Assembly (NCBI GenBank): GCA_011634665.1
Contig: WAEK01000016.1
Coordinates: forward strand, 1,166,001-1,230,000
Origin: Mortierella sp. BCC40632
Taxonomy: Eukaryota > Mortierellomycota > Mortierellomycetes > Mortierellales > Mortierellaceae
Reading direction: 5' to 3'
Length of the DNA stretch: 64,000 bases
Part shown: positions 39,177-52,025 of the stretch, one piece after another
How the letters are laid out: every line of letters starts with the position of its first letter
How positions within the stretch are numbered: the first letter of the stretch is position 1
Notes under the pieces: generated by a model
Databases searched by the model: none
What the model saw: the letters and a program-made list of their open reading frames with translations, nothing else
What the model was told of the DNA's origin: nothing
Translations under genes and position numbers: made by a program

Positions 39177-40036
39177 ATGATACGCAGCCTTGTCCGGCCA
39201 TCTTTCAACGAACTAGTGGGCTCCAAGATCTTTAAAGCAGACTTCTCGAACAGGGCCGATGAAATCGCCCAAAACTTTGCAGGAGCCATTCTGCAGACCG
39301 TGGCTTCTACTCTTCTTTTACTCAAGGCAGAAGTCTACGGTAGAAACCCAAAAGAAGATATCTATGACATCAAATTTGCCCAGCCAACATAGGATGACAA
39401 GACGGCAATGGTTGCCACCCATGATAACGCTGAGAAGTCGCTGATTGGGGCACTTTCATACAACCTCCTTGTTGCCTCTGTAATCAACCTTGCCACGGGA
39501 ATCGTCTCTGTTGGCCCAGGCACACCGCTTTGTGGTATCGGTGATGTCGTTATCTGGGCTTTCAACGACCGCGAGCTTTATCCTCTAGTTCAGAGGCAGC
39601 TCTATTCCAAGTTAGAGCAGTCATTCAGCTTTACTAAAGATGCTGCTGTCTTTCACCATTTTTTCGACTCGGAAATGTTGCTCAACAACGACCCAGAATC
39701 TTCCGTATTATTCCAGGGACAAGCAATTGTCAAGAACCAAGGCAACCGCTATGCTTTTCCTTAAGATATGCAAAGAACGAGTGTTATACAAATCAAGTTT
39801 CGAGGTTTTACTAGCAGGAGGTGATCTAGAGTTCGGTGAGGAAAACGACGCGATAGAGGTAGCCAAGGACATCTATCTATTATTGAGAGTTCTCGCTGAC
39901 GAGGTATTGCGGCATCCTCGACGGTGCCTACGGAAAGAAGGCCATAGCAGCTACTTCTATCAGAGCAGAAAATCTGCTAATCGGCCTATTTTCTGAAGTT
40001 TTTTTCTCCACTCTTTCGGTCTCAAATAACTTATAG
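39177..40036 (+). pseudogene. Decayed protein gene (one stop, two frameshifts)
   Basis: Coding-like sequence continues across three breaks. Frame 1 runs MIRSLVRPSFNELVGSKIFK to KFAQPT, hits TAG at 39390, and resumes in the same frame with DDKTAMVATHDNAEKSLIGA through VHHFF-like FHHFFDSEMLLNNDPESS to NRYAFP. A frameshift near 39765 is needed to continue with CKERVLYKSSFEVLLAGGDL and EVAKDIYLLLRVLADE. A second near 39902 gives YCGILDGAYGKKAIAATSIR, then ENLLIGLFSEV to a stop at 40034. I do not recognise the family; the amphipathic composition and S/T-poor helices suggest a globular protein. An upstream exon may be missing (acceptor-like TTCCTTAG before 39177). Sequencing error is an alternative for individual breaks, but three in 0.9 kb argues for decay. 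Confidence 0.7.
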
Positions 40037-40192
40037 TAAAATGTTGTGCCTTGCAAAAAAGTAAGGAAAAGAAAAGAAAGGCAGAGAAAATAAAGGTAAG
40101 ACTGACAAATTGGGTGTGGAAGAGAGAGAGAAAATGTTCGCGTGGATCGTCTGAAAAAGTTGTGAGACAGAAATCAGCTCCTCCAAGGCGTT

Positions 40193-41005
40193 GACCAAGT
40201 CAAAGCCGTACCAATATATGATGACCCATAATCTCCTAGCTCTCCTTTGCTAAATCAACTGTGCTTCTATCGCCCTAGAACAAATTCACAGATTTACCTC
40301 TTCTACTCCTTCATTTAGAAAGGCAGGAGCCAAGAGCCTAGTGACTTACACTGATACTTGAAAAGGGGGAGGAGGGTTTCGACTGGGCGGCATAGTATTC
40401 CATATTCCATTCCGGTGGGGTCTACTGGTGATTCAGCCGATGCTTACCAGTAATATATATATATGGTTTTACAACAAGGATAAGGATAGTCTACCAGTAG
40501 TACTGGTGTTGTTTTGGCGGTACACTCTACTAGTACGGTATATTGGTAAAAAACGGGAACCGTACTGATGTTTTCTACTGGCAACGGCATAAAGGACATA
40601 TCATGGGTAAACATTCTAGCACTAGTAGTCCACCATTCACCAATTACTGAAAATACTACAGTGTACCGATTGCCAGTGTAATTACAAGTGCCACAACGCA
40701 GTAGCGGTGCTTCTCAGCTCTAAGTGCGGTACCCGTGGTGAGCGAAAGGTTGGACAAAGAACGCTCCTGAATGACTCCTGTGTGATGGCCATTCAGTCGA
40801 GTTTCTCTTTTGTCAATGCATGAGTGTTTTACGGACCCATCTCAGTTTGATCCGCGCATGGAATCATACCTCAAGATCTCTTTGATGACTGATTCTATTG
40901 CCTGTAGGTCCCTTGTCATCAGAAAAATAGAAAGTTGATGAGGCCCCTTTCCGGTGTGGCAATTCGACTACTCGAAAGCAGTTGTCTTCCCTCACTCTCT
41001 GCAAG
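40193..41005. repeat. Diverged direct repeat, copy B (with insertion)
   Basis: Same orientation as 38681-39088; alignment is interrupted by extra sequence at about 40368-40752. Confidence 0.65.
40368..40752. repeat. Insertion rich in TACTGG/CCAGTA motifs
   Basis: Sequence unique to copy B. Contains TACTGGT at 40423, TACCAGTA at 40445, an (AT) run at about 40452-40464, a near-perfect palindrome ACCAGTA-G-TACTGGT at 40493-40507, and TACTGGC near 40576. No clear terminal inverted repeats or target duplication found by eye. Confidence 0.55.
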
Positions 41006-41351
41006 ACGTGGAGCCTTCATTCAACACTCATTTCCAATACGTGTAATCGTCATAGAGACGTTTCGTTACTCGATTATCGTTTCATATGCCTAGTAATGTT
41101 ATCGGTGATTGCCAAGGAGGTGATACTGGTTGGACCACTACTAGCAGCACTCTTTCTTTAATGCCTTCACCGTGATCTTGGGATATTTTGGGCAGTATTC
41201 GCTGCGCGGATCGGGATCCAACCCTTCAATATGAATGTATACAGTTCCTAAGATGGTGGGAGTGTCATCTCGAATATATGCATACTGATTTCTTTAAGCA
41301 TGATCTCATAACCGCCATGGTCCTGCCTCTGTTGGGGATGACCGCCTAAAG

Positions 41352-42493
41352 CATGAGGCACAAAGTTAGTGTCTCTGATTTAATGTGCCTGAAGAAGGGT
41401 AGCAATGCAGAAAAGCCAGAGCTGATACTTTTCTCTATCAAGACTAAGAAGCTGGCTCTCTTTGGTTTGGAGGATTTGTTGAGTAGCAATCTGGTATCTT
41501 GTGTAAGTCGGGTCTGAGGGGGGAGAGTCAGTGGCAAGCCCAGTCAACCAAGTAAATGGATACATGCGAATGAATGAATATCGAAATGACTTATTATCAG
41601 CTTTTAAATAGATATGGTTCATGGATCAAGGCGAAAAAAAAATGTGGAAGACCTCATGGTTTTTTCTGCGATAAACTTCAACATCTCAGAGACTTCTCTT
41701 CTCCAGTTCCATGAATGGTTTCCACTGCAAGTCGACGAAGATAAACGGTTCTGGATGCCTCAAATACAAGTCGAAGGGATGAAAGGCCTGATAACAAGTA
41801 AGAAAGGGAGAGAGGGAAGTGAGAAAAATGGCTCATTGAAGGTTGCATCATCTATGTTAGACTATATTTCACCTAACAACTTAATGGAGGTTTGGATCGA
41901 GGTTTAATCCAATTCTCCAGAAGACTCATTAGCTTTGGTTCCCTCAGGACGCGATCAACATCTTCCTAGACAATCGACCAGGTATTCCTTCCTGATTTCG
42001 AGAAGATGGCACTAATATATTAAAATAACGCGCACAAACCTATTAAGCCTCATGGCAGGGTCGCAGTGTTGTCGTCGAGACAAATAGTATCTGAGATTAA
42101 GGCGCATTTGGAGAGGGATTCAGGAATAGCAATGGAGGTTTATCAAAAGCCGTCAGTATTTCAGGGTCGATTCTTTCCTAAGCTTTAGCCTGCATGTGTT
42201 ACAAGTGGCCTGAAAATGGTGCCGAAGACGAGCTTTGTTGGGACAGACATTGGACCGAAGATTTTGAATGACAATGCCTAGAGAAAGATCCAGGTAGCCT
42301 GGCTGCTATCCATAAGCTGAGTGTGGTTCACGTTGACATCCAGTCTCCAGGTATTGTCATGCGCTGCTATGACCTTGACGTCAAGTTCTATTTCGTAGAC
42401 TTTAGATATTCAGTACTCATATTGGACGGGATTGAGCTGCTCGAGAGGAGAACGGCCTTGAACTCCTTACTGAGAAACATGGCCATGGGATAG
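41352..42493 (+). pseudogene. Remnants of a kinase-like gene
   Basis: Several coding-like pieces on the plus strand do not join into one frame: 41352-41518 (SDLMCLKKGSNAEKPELILF), 41614-41907 (INFNISETSLLQFHEWFPLQ and DEDKRFWMPQIQVEGMKGLI), near 42060-42190 (SSRQIVSEIKAHLERDSGIA) and 42299-42493. The last reads LAAIHKLSVVHVDIQSPGIV then YFVDFRYSVLI, the layout of a kinase catalytic loop (H-x-D kept) and a DFG-like segment (here DFR). Stops and frame changes separate the pieces. Kinase ancestry is inferred from this segment only; the other pieces may belong to the same or another gene. Confidence 0.4.
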
Positions 42494-43045
42494 TCTCTGA
42501 GCCGCGAGGGGGCAGAATACCAAACAACAGCCACGGGGGATCACACTAAACAAAAGCGGTGCTATTTGGGGGATTCTTTTTTTTTTTTTTTTTTTATGAC
42601 TGAAGACTCAACGTTAGAGGGCACGATAAATGTGGTCCTCAAAAAAAAAAATTCTTACTGCCAGAGCAGGGCGCCCTTATTCAACCATTAGCTCCTGACG
42701 TTTGCTGGCGCGCAAAAGCCGCTGCGCCGCCCAATGAGAGAAAAATGCACCAGTCCCTCCCCTTTGTAAGGAAAGTGTGTTGCGCATGGACAGGCATGAA
42801 AGTGCTTTTGGTTGGCCGTCGTGCCATCGATATTTTTAGGCCCTGGGCGTAAAGGAAGGGTGGGTGTCTAGCTTGACGTTCGTAATGCAAAACCTCCACC
42901 AAGCTCGAAAGGGTATAAAAGAACGACTTTTTTTTTTTTTTTTTTTTAACACGGATTTCTTTGCTCTTTATCCAGCCAACTCTCACTCTCCCACGCTTTT
43001 CGATTGAACCTTCACGATAGTCTGACCTCTATTGCCATTATCATC
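42494..43045. other. Intergenic: 5' flank of the small secreted protein
   Basis: Contains poly(T) at about 42578-42595 and 42930-42947 and a TATA box; no gene seen. Confidence 0.6.
42914..42920 (+). promoter_or_regulatory. TATA box of the small secreted protein gene
   Basis: TATAAAA 126 nt before the ATG at 43046, a consensus match and one of the few clear TATA boxes in the window. Confidence 0.6.
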
Positions 43046-43413
43046 ATGTTGCAGACTCTTCCTGTCAAGATCCTCCTCCTCGCTCTTTTGGCGATCCTCG
43101 CGTTGGCTGACGCAGACAACGGAAAATACGATCTTTGGTACAAACGTTGTGGCAGCGATGTGATCTACAAGAAGATGGTCGATGGAGGTAAGGAATAGTT
43201 TGTGGTCAAAGCTTTTTTTTTTATTTTCAAAGCTGACTTGTAGAGTCCTCACCCACGGCATTAGACAAATGCCTGAAGTTGAAGAGCATTGACAAAAAGT
43301 TCTGCGAGGTGGTGCCACACAGTGCGCCGACAGGTTGCAAGCTGTTTGAAGACACGAAGTGTGAACACAAGGGCCATGCGCCGTATGGTTCTATATACTG
43401 TGCCTTGCCCTAG
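43046..43413 (+). CDS. Small secreted cysteine-rich protein
   Basis: Two exons (43046-43187, 43244-43413) joined by a 56-nt intron (GTAAGG...TTGTAG, phase 1) give 103 residues. The start MLQTLPVKILLLALLAILAL is a textbook signal peptide, probably cleaved after ADA. The mature part of about 80 residues has six cysteines (KRC, DKC, FC, GC, KC, YC), enough for three disulfides, and ends GSIYCALP. No known domain recognised. Such proteins in fungi are often extracellular, including candidate effectors or antimicrobial peptides; none of these roles can be claimed from sequence. The promoter has a TATA box and an AATAAA lies about 50 nt after the stop. It sits between the decayed island and calreticulin. 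Confidence 0.75.
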
Positions 43414-43789
43414 GCGCTAGAAGAAGTTAGGAAAGAAGTGGAAAGAAGAGCTCGATTTTTCCCAATAAAACGTGCTGCAAGATCACTGTGCCAACAGACT
43501 GAGCCCTGAACTCTGATCGCGATAAAATAGCGACGAGGGGACCGCTGACTTGGCCCCCTCCTATTTGTCCGTCAGACAGGGGCTGTCCCCACATAAAAAA
43601 CCCGATCGCGTCTCTGCATCATCAGCTTCTTCTTTATCATCATCATTCAACCTCTCCACCTCATCCCTCCTCCTCTTCCTCCTCCTTCCTTCTTCCTCAT
43701 CCATTCACATCTCCTTGATTCCGCAACCTTTCCTTTCCTTTCCCCACCCCCCTCCATCTCATCTCTGAGCCATCTGTTTACATTTCAAA
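43414..43789. other. Intergenic: calreticulin promoter region
   Basis: No gene. C/T-rich tract at about 43640-43765 just upstream of the calreticulin ATG, typical of strongly expressed fungal genes. No recognisable unfolded-protein-response element by eye. Confidence 0.55.
43464..43469 (+). terminator. Polyadenylation signal AATAAA
   Basis: Canonical AATAAA 51 nt downstream of the small secreted protein stop codon. Confidence 0.45.
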
Positions 43790-45351
43790 ATGAAGACTAC
43801 TCTTCTTCTCGCCTCGCTCGCTATTGCCGCCGTCGCCTCTGCCGCCGGCCAGACCTTCCTCGAAGAGACCTTCTCTGACAGCAATTGGGAGGACGTAAGT
43901 GTCTATCTAGTCTAGCTTCTCGCTCATTTTCTCTGTCCCGCTTTTTCTGTCTCCAGCTTCTTATTTTTTTCCTTTTTTCTTAATTCTCTCCCTTGTAGCG
44001 CTGGACCGTCTCCTCCTCAAAGCCAAAGGAAGAGTTGGGCAAGTTGGAGCTCGCTTCTGGCTCGCTTGTCGCTGACAAAGAATACGCTCGGGGTCTGAAG
44101 ACGGCCGAGAATCACAGATTCTACCAGATCTCGACTCCCTTCTCCAGCGTTGCTGACAACTCCAAGGATGATTTCATTGTCCAGTATACCGTCAAGCAGG
44201 AGGCCCAACAGGAGTGCGGTGGATCTTACTTGAAGCTCTTGCCCGAAAACTATGACGCTAAGACCTTCAATGGAGACTCCGAGTATGCAATTATGTTTGG
44301 TCCTGACGTCTGTGGACCCCAGAACCGCATCCACGTCATCTTCAACTACAAGGGTACAAACTACCTCACCAAGAAGGAGTTCCCTGTCCCCAAGGGCACC
44401 AAGACTCACTTTTACCGACTCACTGTCCACCCTGACCAAAAGTATTCGCTCATGGTTGACGATGCTCTCCTTGTTGACCACGTCTCCTTGGAGGAGCACT
44501 GGGACGTCTACCCTCCCCGCAAGACCGCCGATCCTGAGGACAAGAAGCCAGAGGATTGGGTGGATGAGGAAGAGATTGAGGACAAGACCCACGTCAAGCC
44601 CGAGAACTACGATTCGATCCCACGCTACGTCCCTGATCCCGAGGCCAAGATCCCCGAGGACTGGGATGCCGAGGCTGATGGAGACTGGGAGGCCCCTGAG
44701 ATCCCTAACCCTGACTTTGAGGAGTGGGAGCCCAAGATGATCCCCAACCCTGCCTACAAGGGAGAGTGGAAGGCGCGCGAGATCGATAACCCCGACTTCA
44801 AGGAGGATCCTGAGCTGGCCCACTACAAGATTGGCGGCGTTGGTCTCGATCTCTGGCAGGTTGTTGGTGGTTCGATCTTTGACGACATTGTGGTGACGTC
44901 TGATGCCGAGGTTGCTGACAAGTACCTCAACCAGTGGAAGGCCAACAACGCTGAGGAGGTTAGGCTGCAGAAGGAGAAGGAGGAGCAGGACAAGAAGGAT
45001 CTCGAAGAGGCCAATGAGAAGGCAAAGAAGGAACGCGAGGCTGCTGAGGCTGCCGAGGCCCAGAAGGAAGCTGATGAGAAGGATGAGCTCGATGACGAGG
45101 ACGAGCCAGTTGCCAAGCAGCCCGAGACTGAGACCGAGAAGAAGGAAGAAGCCAAGGAAGAAAAGAAGGAGGAGGCCAAGGAAGAGAAGAAGGAAGAGAA
45201 GAAGGAAGAGGTCAAGGAAGAGAAGAAGGAAGAGGTCAAGGAAGAAAAGAAGGAAGAGACCAAAGAGGAAGTCAAGGAAGAGAAGAAGGAGGAGAAGAAG
45301 GAGGAGAAGAAGGAGGAGAAGAAGGAGGAGACCAAGCACGACGAACTGTAA
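43790..45351 (+). CDS. CALR: Calreticulin, ER luminal lectin chaperone
   Basis: Binds monoglucosylated glycoproteins and calcium in the ER. Two exons (43790-43894, 43999-45351) give 485 residues. Signal peptide MKTTLLLASLAIAAVASAAG, then QTFLEETFSDSNWED. The globular lectin domain has the calreticulin signatures QECGGSYLKLLP and IMFGPDVCGPQNRIHVIF, with the cysteine pair. The P-domain shows both repeat types: KKPEDWVDEEEIEDKTH, AKIPEDWDAEADGDWEAPEI and the GEWKAREIDNPDFK series. The end of the lectin domain (IGGVGLDLWQVVGGSIFDDI) is intact. The C-domain is an unusually regular array of lysine/glutamate units (KKEEAKEEKKEE), ending HDEL for retrieval. No membrane helix, so calreticulin rather than calnexin. 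Confidence 0.97.
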
Positions 45352-46449
45352 ATTAGATCCCAACCCCAACCCACTTTATTATTGTTCAATTTTTACACAA
45401 CGGTTTTTGTATCACTAAAGGTGGACGATTTAAGGTCTGTCCAATGGCATTCGTCCAACTCCTGTTACCTACTTGAACACCTGCTGTAATTGCATCATGA
45501 AGAACGTGCTGACGCTGAGCGAGTTTATTGAAGGCAGCACATAGAGGACCCATCCAAAGAGAGTGGATCCTCAAGGATCCAACGTTCCTGAGACCGTCGC
45601 TTCCATTCGTTGAGAGAGCACTCGATCGGACCTTCCCAGGCAAACTGGGGAACCAGGTTGGATGAACCAGGCCACGTGCTCGAACTCTATGCTAATACAG
45701 GGGAAGTAAGTCGTAGATGGGAAGAGGACAGGTAAGCAATGCTAGTCCAATTGAGCATAGTTTATAAAAGCACAACAGCAGGAGCCTCTACGCTCTTGAC
45801 CACCTGCTTACTGTATCTACAAGTTAGTCGGGAAGCCCCTGTGTGAGATTTGATTCAGAAAGGAAAGGACGGCTGCAAGTTTGGCTTTCTCCATGATGCC
45901 CTTTTTTTTTGCGTGATGGACATGTGCAATGTCCATGAGATGCAGGGGATATGGTAAATATGATGAAGGATTATCAAAGGTGGCTCGCTCCTTGAGAGTG
46001 CCCATTGTGTTGGCGGTAGAAATAGAAACAGAGTTTAAAGAGAAGCAACGCATGCAGAGAGGCTAGGCCATTTGGGCGTGGAGGAGCAACACAGGGCGTT
46101 TTTTTTTTCTTTTCTGATGGGATAGCCAAGCAAAGGCTCAATTCTTCTACTTCTTTTCTCTCTTTCTCTTCCATCTTTAGCCTTCATCCTCATCTTCATC
46201 ATTGTCCGCCGAATCCCAGCGCTCTACCTGCCGATTTGGTTGCCACTGGACATTGCATTCTTCCAAGGCACATCCTCCATTCCCTCAACCGCTTCCAAAG
46301 GAACAACTTTCTCTTACGACTCTCACCTTGTGGTCCTAGATTTCTTTTCTCCAATCCATCTCTCCCAATAGTCCGTGACGCATGCTCGATCAGTCTCCCC
46401 GGCACTCGTCGCTGTACCTTTAGTCCATTATATTCTCTTTAATCTCAGC
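45352..46449. other. Intergenic: calreticulin 3' flank / zinc transporter promoter
   Basis: About 1.1 kb. A minus-strand open stretch at 45386-45643 without an ATG looks mildly coding-like (LWMGPLCAAFNKLAQRQHVL) but has no partner; I leave it unassigned. Otherwise nothing seen. Confidence 0.5.
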
Positions 46450-49458
<3,009 letters not shown>

Positions 49459-49552
49459 CAAGGCGAGCTCATAGATCTTTTCTCTCTCACTCATATCTCT
49501 GGATAAACATAAAGTATCGCTTCTTTCTTGTCTTTAATTACTGTACCATCTC

Positions 49553-51777
49553 TTAATGCTCTTCTTGACAATCCATCTCCTCGTCTGCTGGCGAAGGAAG
49601 GCTGGATCTGATAACAGCCCCCCCTAGACATTCATCACCATCGTAAAGGACGATTTGCTGAGAAGAATTGATGGCGGTTGTAATGATTAGTTCAATGTGT
49701 CCTAGATTCAATGTGCAGCCCACTTTGAAGCTTTTGAATTCAATGCATACCTGACCAGGAGCAACCGCTCTTTGTAGATCCTTGAATCTCACGCGATAGA
49801 GCGGAGATGAAATTGAAGACGGAGTACACTCTTTGTTGGCATCGTCTAGCTCCTCGTGCACTGGCTCGATTGTACACGGTTCTAAACGATATTCATTGTA
49901 AAAATGAGCAGAGGAGGTTGGTAAGCCATTTAGGATAAAAACTATTAGGTTGGGTTGCATGCATGTAACTTGAGCAACATACGAGGGACTTGACGGTGCC
50001 GGATCTGTGCTGTAAATGGAAACGGGTCTGATTCTTTGTTCTGGGAAGAAGGGTTTTCTCTGCCGCCCTCTAAAAGATGTGTCTGTTTCTTTGGTGGATG
50101 TCCTGCGATCCAGTGCCAGGACTCTGCAATGAGGCCGGGGAAAAATAATCTCTTGTTTTGACTATCATATGGACAATAGGTATAAGAGTCTCTTGGGTTA
50201 GTTGTAATCCAGTAGAGCAGCGTCTGAAACATTGCATCAATGATAGCGAGATACACTTGACTTACGTTCCCTCGACGACGATCAGAGTATTGGATGCCAT
50301 GTCGGGCCTAAGAACTACCCACCTATACATGACCAGTTATAGTATAGTCAGTATGGGCGACACATCAGTCTCAAAATCTAAACAGATAAAAAGAAATCTT
50401 CTCGAGTGAAGCTTACTTTTGATGTCCATTTGTAACTCCTGAGGCCTGCCCAATAGTGTAATGGTACAAACCCTTGTGTTGTCCTATGACAGGTCCGCTC
50501 AGTGAGTTTACTCGGACTGGTCCGGGGGCGCCTTCAAGATACTCTTGCAAAAATTCCCCAAATCTCCTCCGTTTGCCAACAAAACAGACCCCCATGCTTT
50601 CTTTCTTCACAGCAGCATTCTCCAGCTGTCTCACACCTGCCTGAAGAGCAATCTGTTTGACCACTGGCTTGTCAATCGCCGCAAGAGGAAAGATCACATG
50701 TCGGAGGACTTTCTCCGGCAATGTAGATAGGTAGTAGGTCTGATCCTTATTGCTATCGTGTGCCCGCATTAGTCTAGCCTGTCCAGTTTCAACATCGGTC
50801 TCGACTCGTGCATAGTGTCCCGTTGCAAGGTAGTCCCAGCCTTGAACTGCTGCGGCGTCGTCTTCAGCGGTGGACTCTATGTCTTTTGAAGCTTTGTTGA
50901 GCGGCCGGTTTTGGTGGCGGTCTTTTCCTAGTCCACCATTCAAATGACACCACTCGATCAACTTCCCAAACTTGATCTCTCGATTACAGGAAACATCCGG
51001 GTTGGGGGTTCGTCCTTGCCGATATCCATCCAACATGATCTCGAAGACCTGGCTCCAGTATTGACGTGAAAAATCCAGTCGGCGCGCAGGGATTCCAATC
51101 TGGGAACAGACAGCTTGGACATCTGCCCAATCACGGTCAGAGGTACAGGCTTTGGGTCGGATCGGAGCTGTCCGCGGTGTCTGTCCATTCACGGAAACGG
51201 GAGCAGCTGTGGGTTCCCGAGCATTACATGTGTCTGAAGACTGTTGTTGGTGAGTATGTCGATGTGGGGTCTCATCTTCGTCCTGAGTCTCTTGATCGTG
51301 ATTCCAGTTGTGCATGTACAAACCAGTGACATCATAGCCCTGGTTTTGAAGGATATGAGCACAGACTGAAGAGTCTACACCCCCTGACATTAACAAAAGG
51401 ACCTTTTCCTTGCGCTTTGTGGTAGACGACTGAGGAAGCCCAGTTTCAACCTGTGTCTGTTCTGGTATGGAAGGTTGCACCTGTGCTGAGGCAGAAGTCG
51501 TCAGTGTCGAAAAACAGCGTCGGGAGCTCGCAGTTTTGGGGTCCACACCTGGACTAAGGGAGAGCATGTCGCTGAGATATCGATCCTCAAGACTGAACGC
51601 CATCATATTTGACCTAGAAGGCCTTGTGGACAAAGTCATGCTCCGGACAGCTGTGACTCCAGGGCGATGACATGGCGAAGTGCATCCAAGGCCTTGGCCG
51701 AGACGCACGTAATCATGGAATGAGGTCAGGAAGTGGGTGGATGACCTTGCTCGACCGAGAGTGAAGATCCTGCTCAT
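49553..51777 (-). CDS. TRMU: Mitochondrial tRNA-specific 2-thiouridylase
   Basis: Orthologue of yeast Slm3/Mtu1 and bacterial MnmA; thiolates U34 of mitochondrial tRNAs for Lys, Glu and Gln. Start set at 51777 (MSRIFTLGRARSSTHFLTSF), giving an Arg/Ser-rich mitochondrial presequence. ATP PP-loop motif LLLMSGGVDSSVCAHILQNQ; catalytic cysteines in GRTPNPDVSCNREIKFG and SMGVCFVGKRR; YLATGHYARVE; GLYHYTIGQASGVTNGHQK. Then an intron and WVVLRPDMASNTLIVVEGT. The next join skips from GTAAGT to an acceptor ending ATGATAG and gives QNKRLFFPGLIAESWHWI, aligning with the family RWIAEEPP region; a nearer acceptor would break the frame. C-terminal exons contain QIRHRQVPRML, YRVRFKDLQRAVAPGQ and IVLYDGDECLGGAVI. 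Divergent from EFM5 across 248 bp. Confidence 0.92.
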
Positions 51778-52025
51778 GCTGATCAGTTGGGTGCATTCGC
51801 TGACAAAGAACAATTTGGGCTGACCTCTCACTGGCTTCCGTGACAGTCATTTTTTTCTCTCCTTTCAAAAATAAAAAAAAATAGCCATGTTCAGAAGCTG
51901 ATCAAGTCGAAGACCAGTCCTCCATTTTTCTTCATTTCACTTTCGTAGTTTTCCAAAGAGACATTGAGATTCGCCAGCCAGTCAGTCAGCCAGTCAGAAA
52001 AAGAGAAAAACTAGACTTACCGAGA
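51778..52025. promoter_or_regulatory. Bidirectional promoter interval (TRMU / EFM5)
   Basis: Only 248 bp separate the divergent ATGs of two translation-related genes. CCAGTCAGTCAGTCAGTCAG-like repeat of CAGT at about 51972-51993 may be a regulatory or simple repeat. Confidence 0.55.

Larger units (their letters stand above)
40037..41340. other. Intergenic / accessory interval with repeat copy B
   Basis: No intact gene. Holds copy B of the direct repeat with an inserted segment. Around 41160-41340 the minus strand has two short coding-like stretches in different frames (HPQQRQDHGGYEIMLKEISM; GTVYIHIEGLDPDPRSEYC), which may be another gene remnant. Confidence 0.5.

Noticed and set aside
44017..45369. 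450-codon leucine-rich open frame antisense to calreticulin
   Set aside because: Mirror of the lysine/glutamate codons of calreticulin; no motif, and the sense gene is certain.
45386..45643. 85-codon minus-strand open stretch after calreticulin
   Set aside because: No ATG start and no partner exon; kept only as a note in the interval.
50221..50300. Apparent frameshift in the TRMU C-terminus when the nearest acceptor is used
   Set aside because: A further acceptor ending ATGATAG restores phase and matches the family (QNKRLFFPGLIAESWHWI), so no break is needed.
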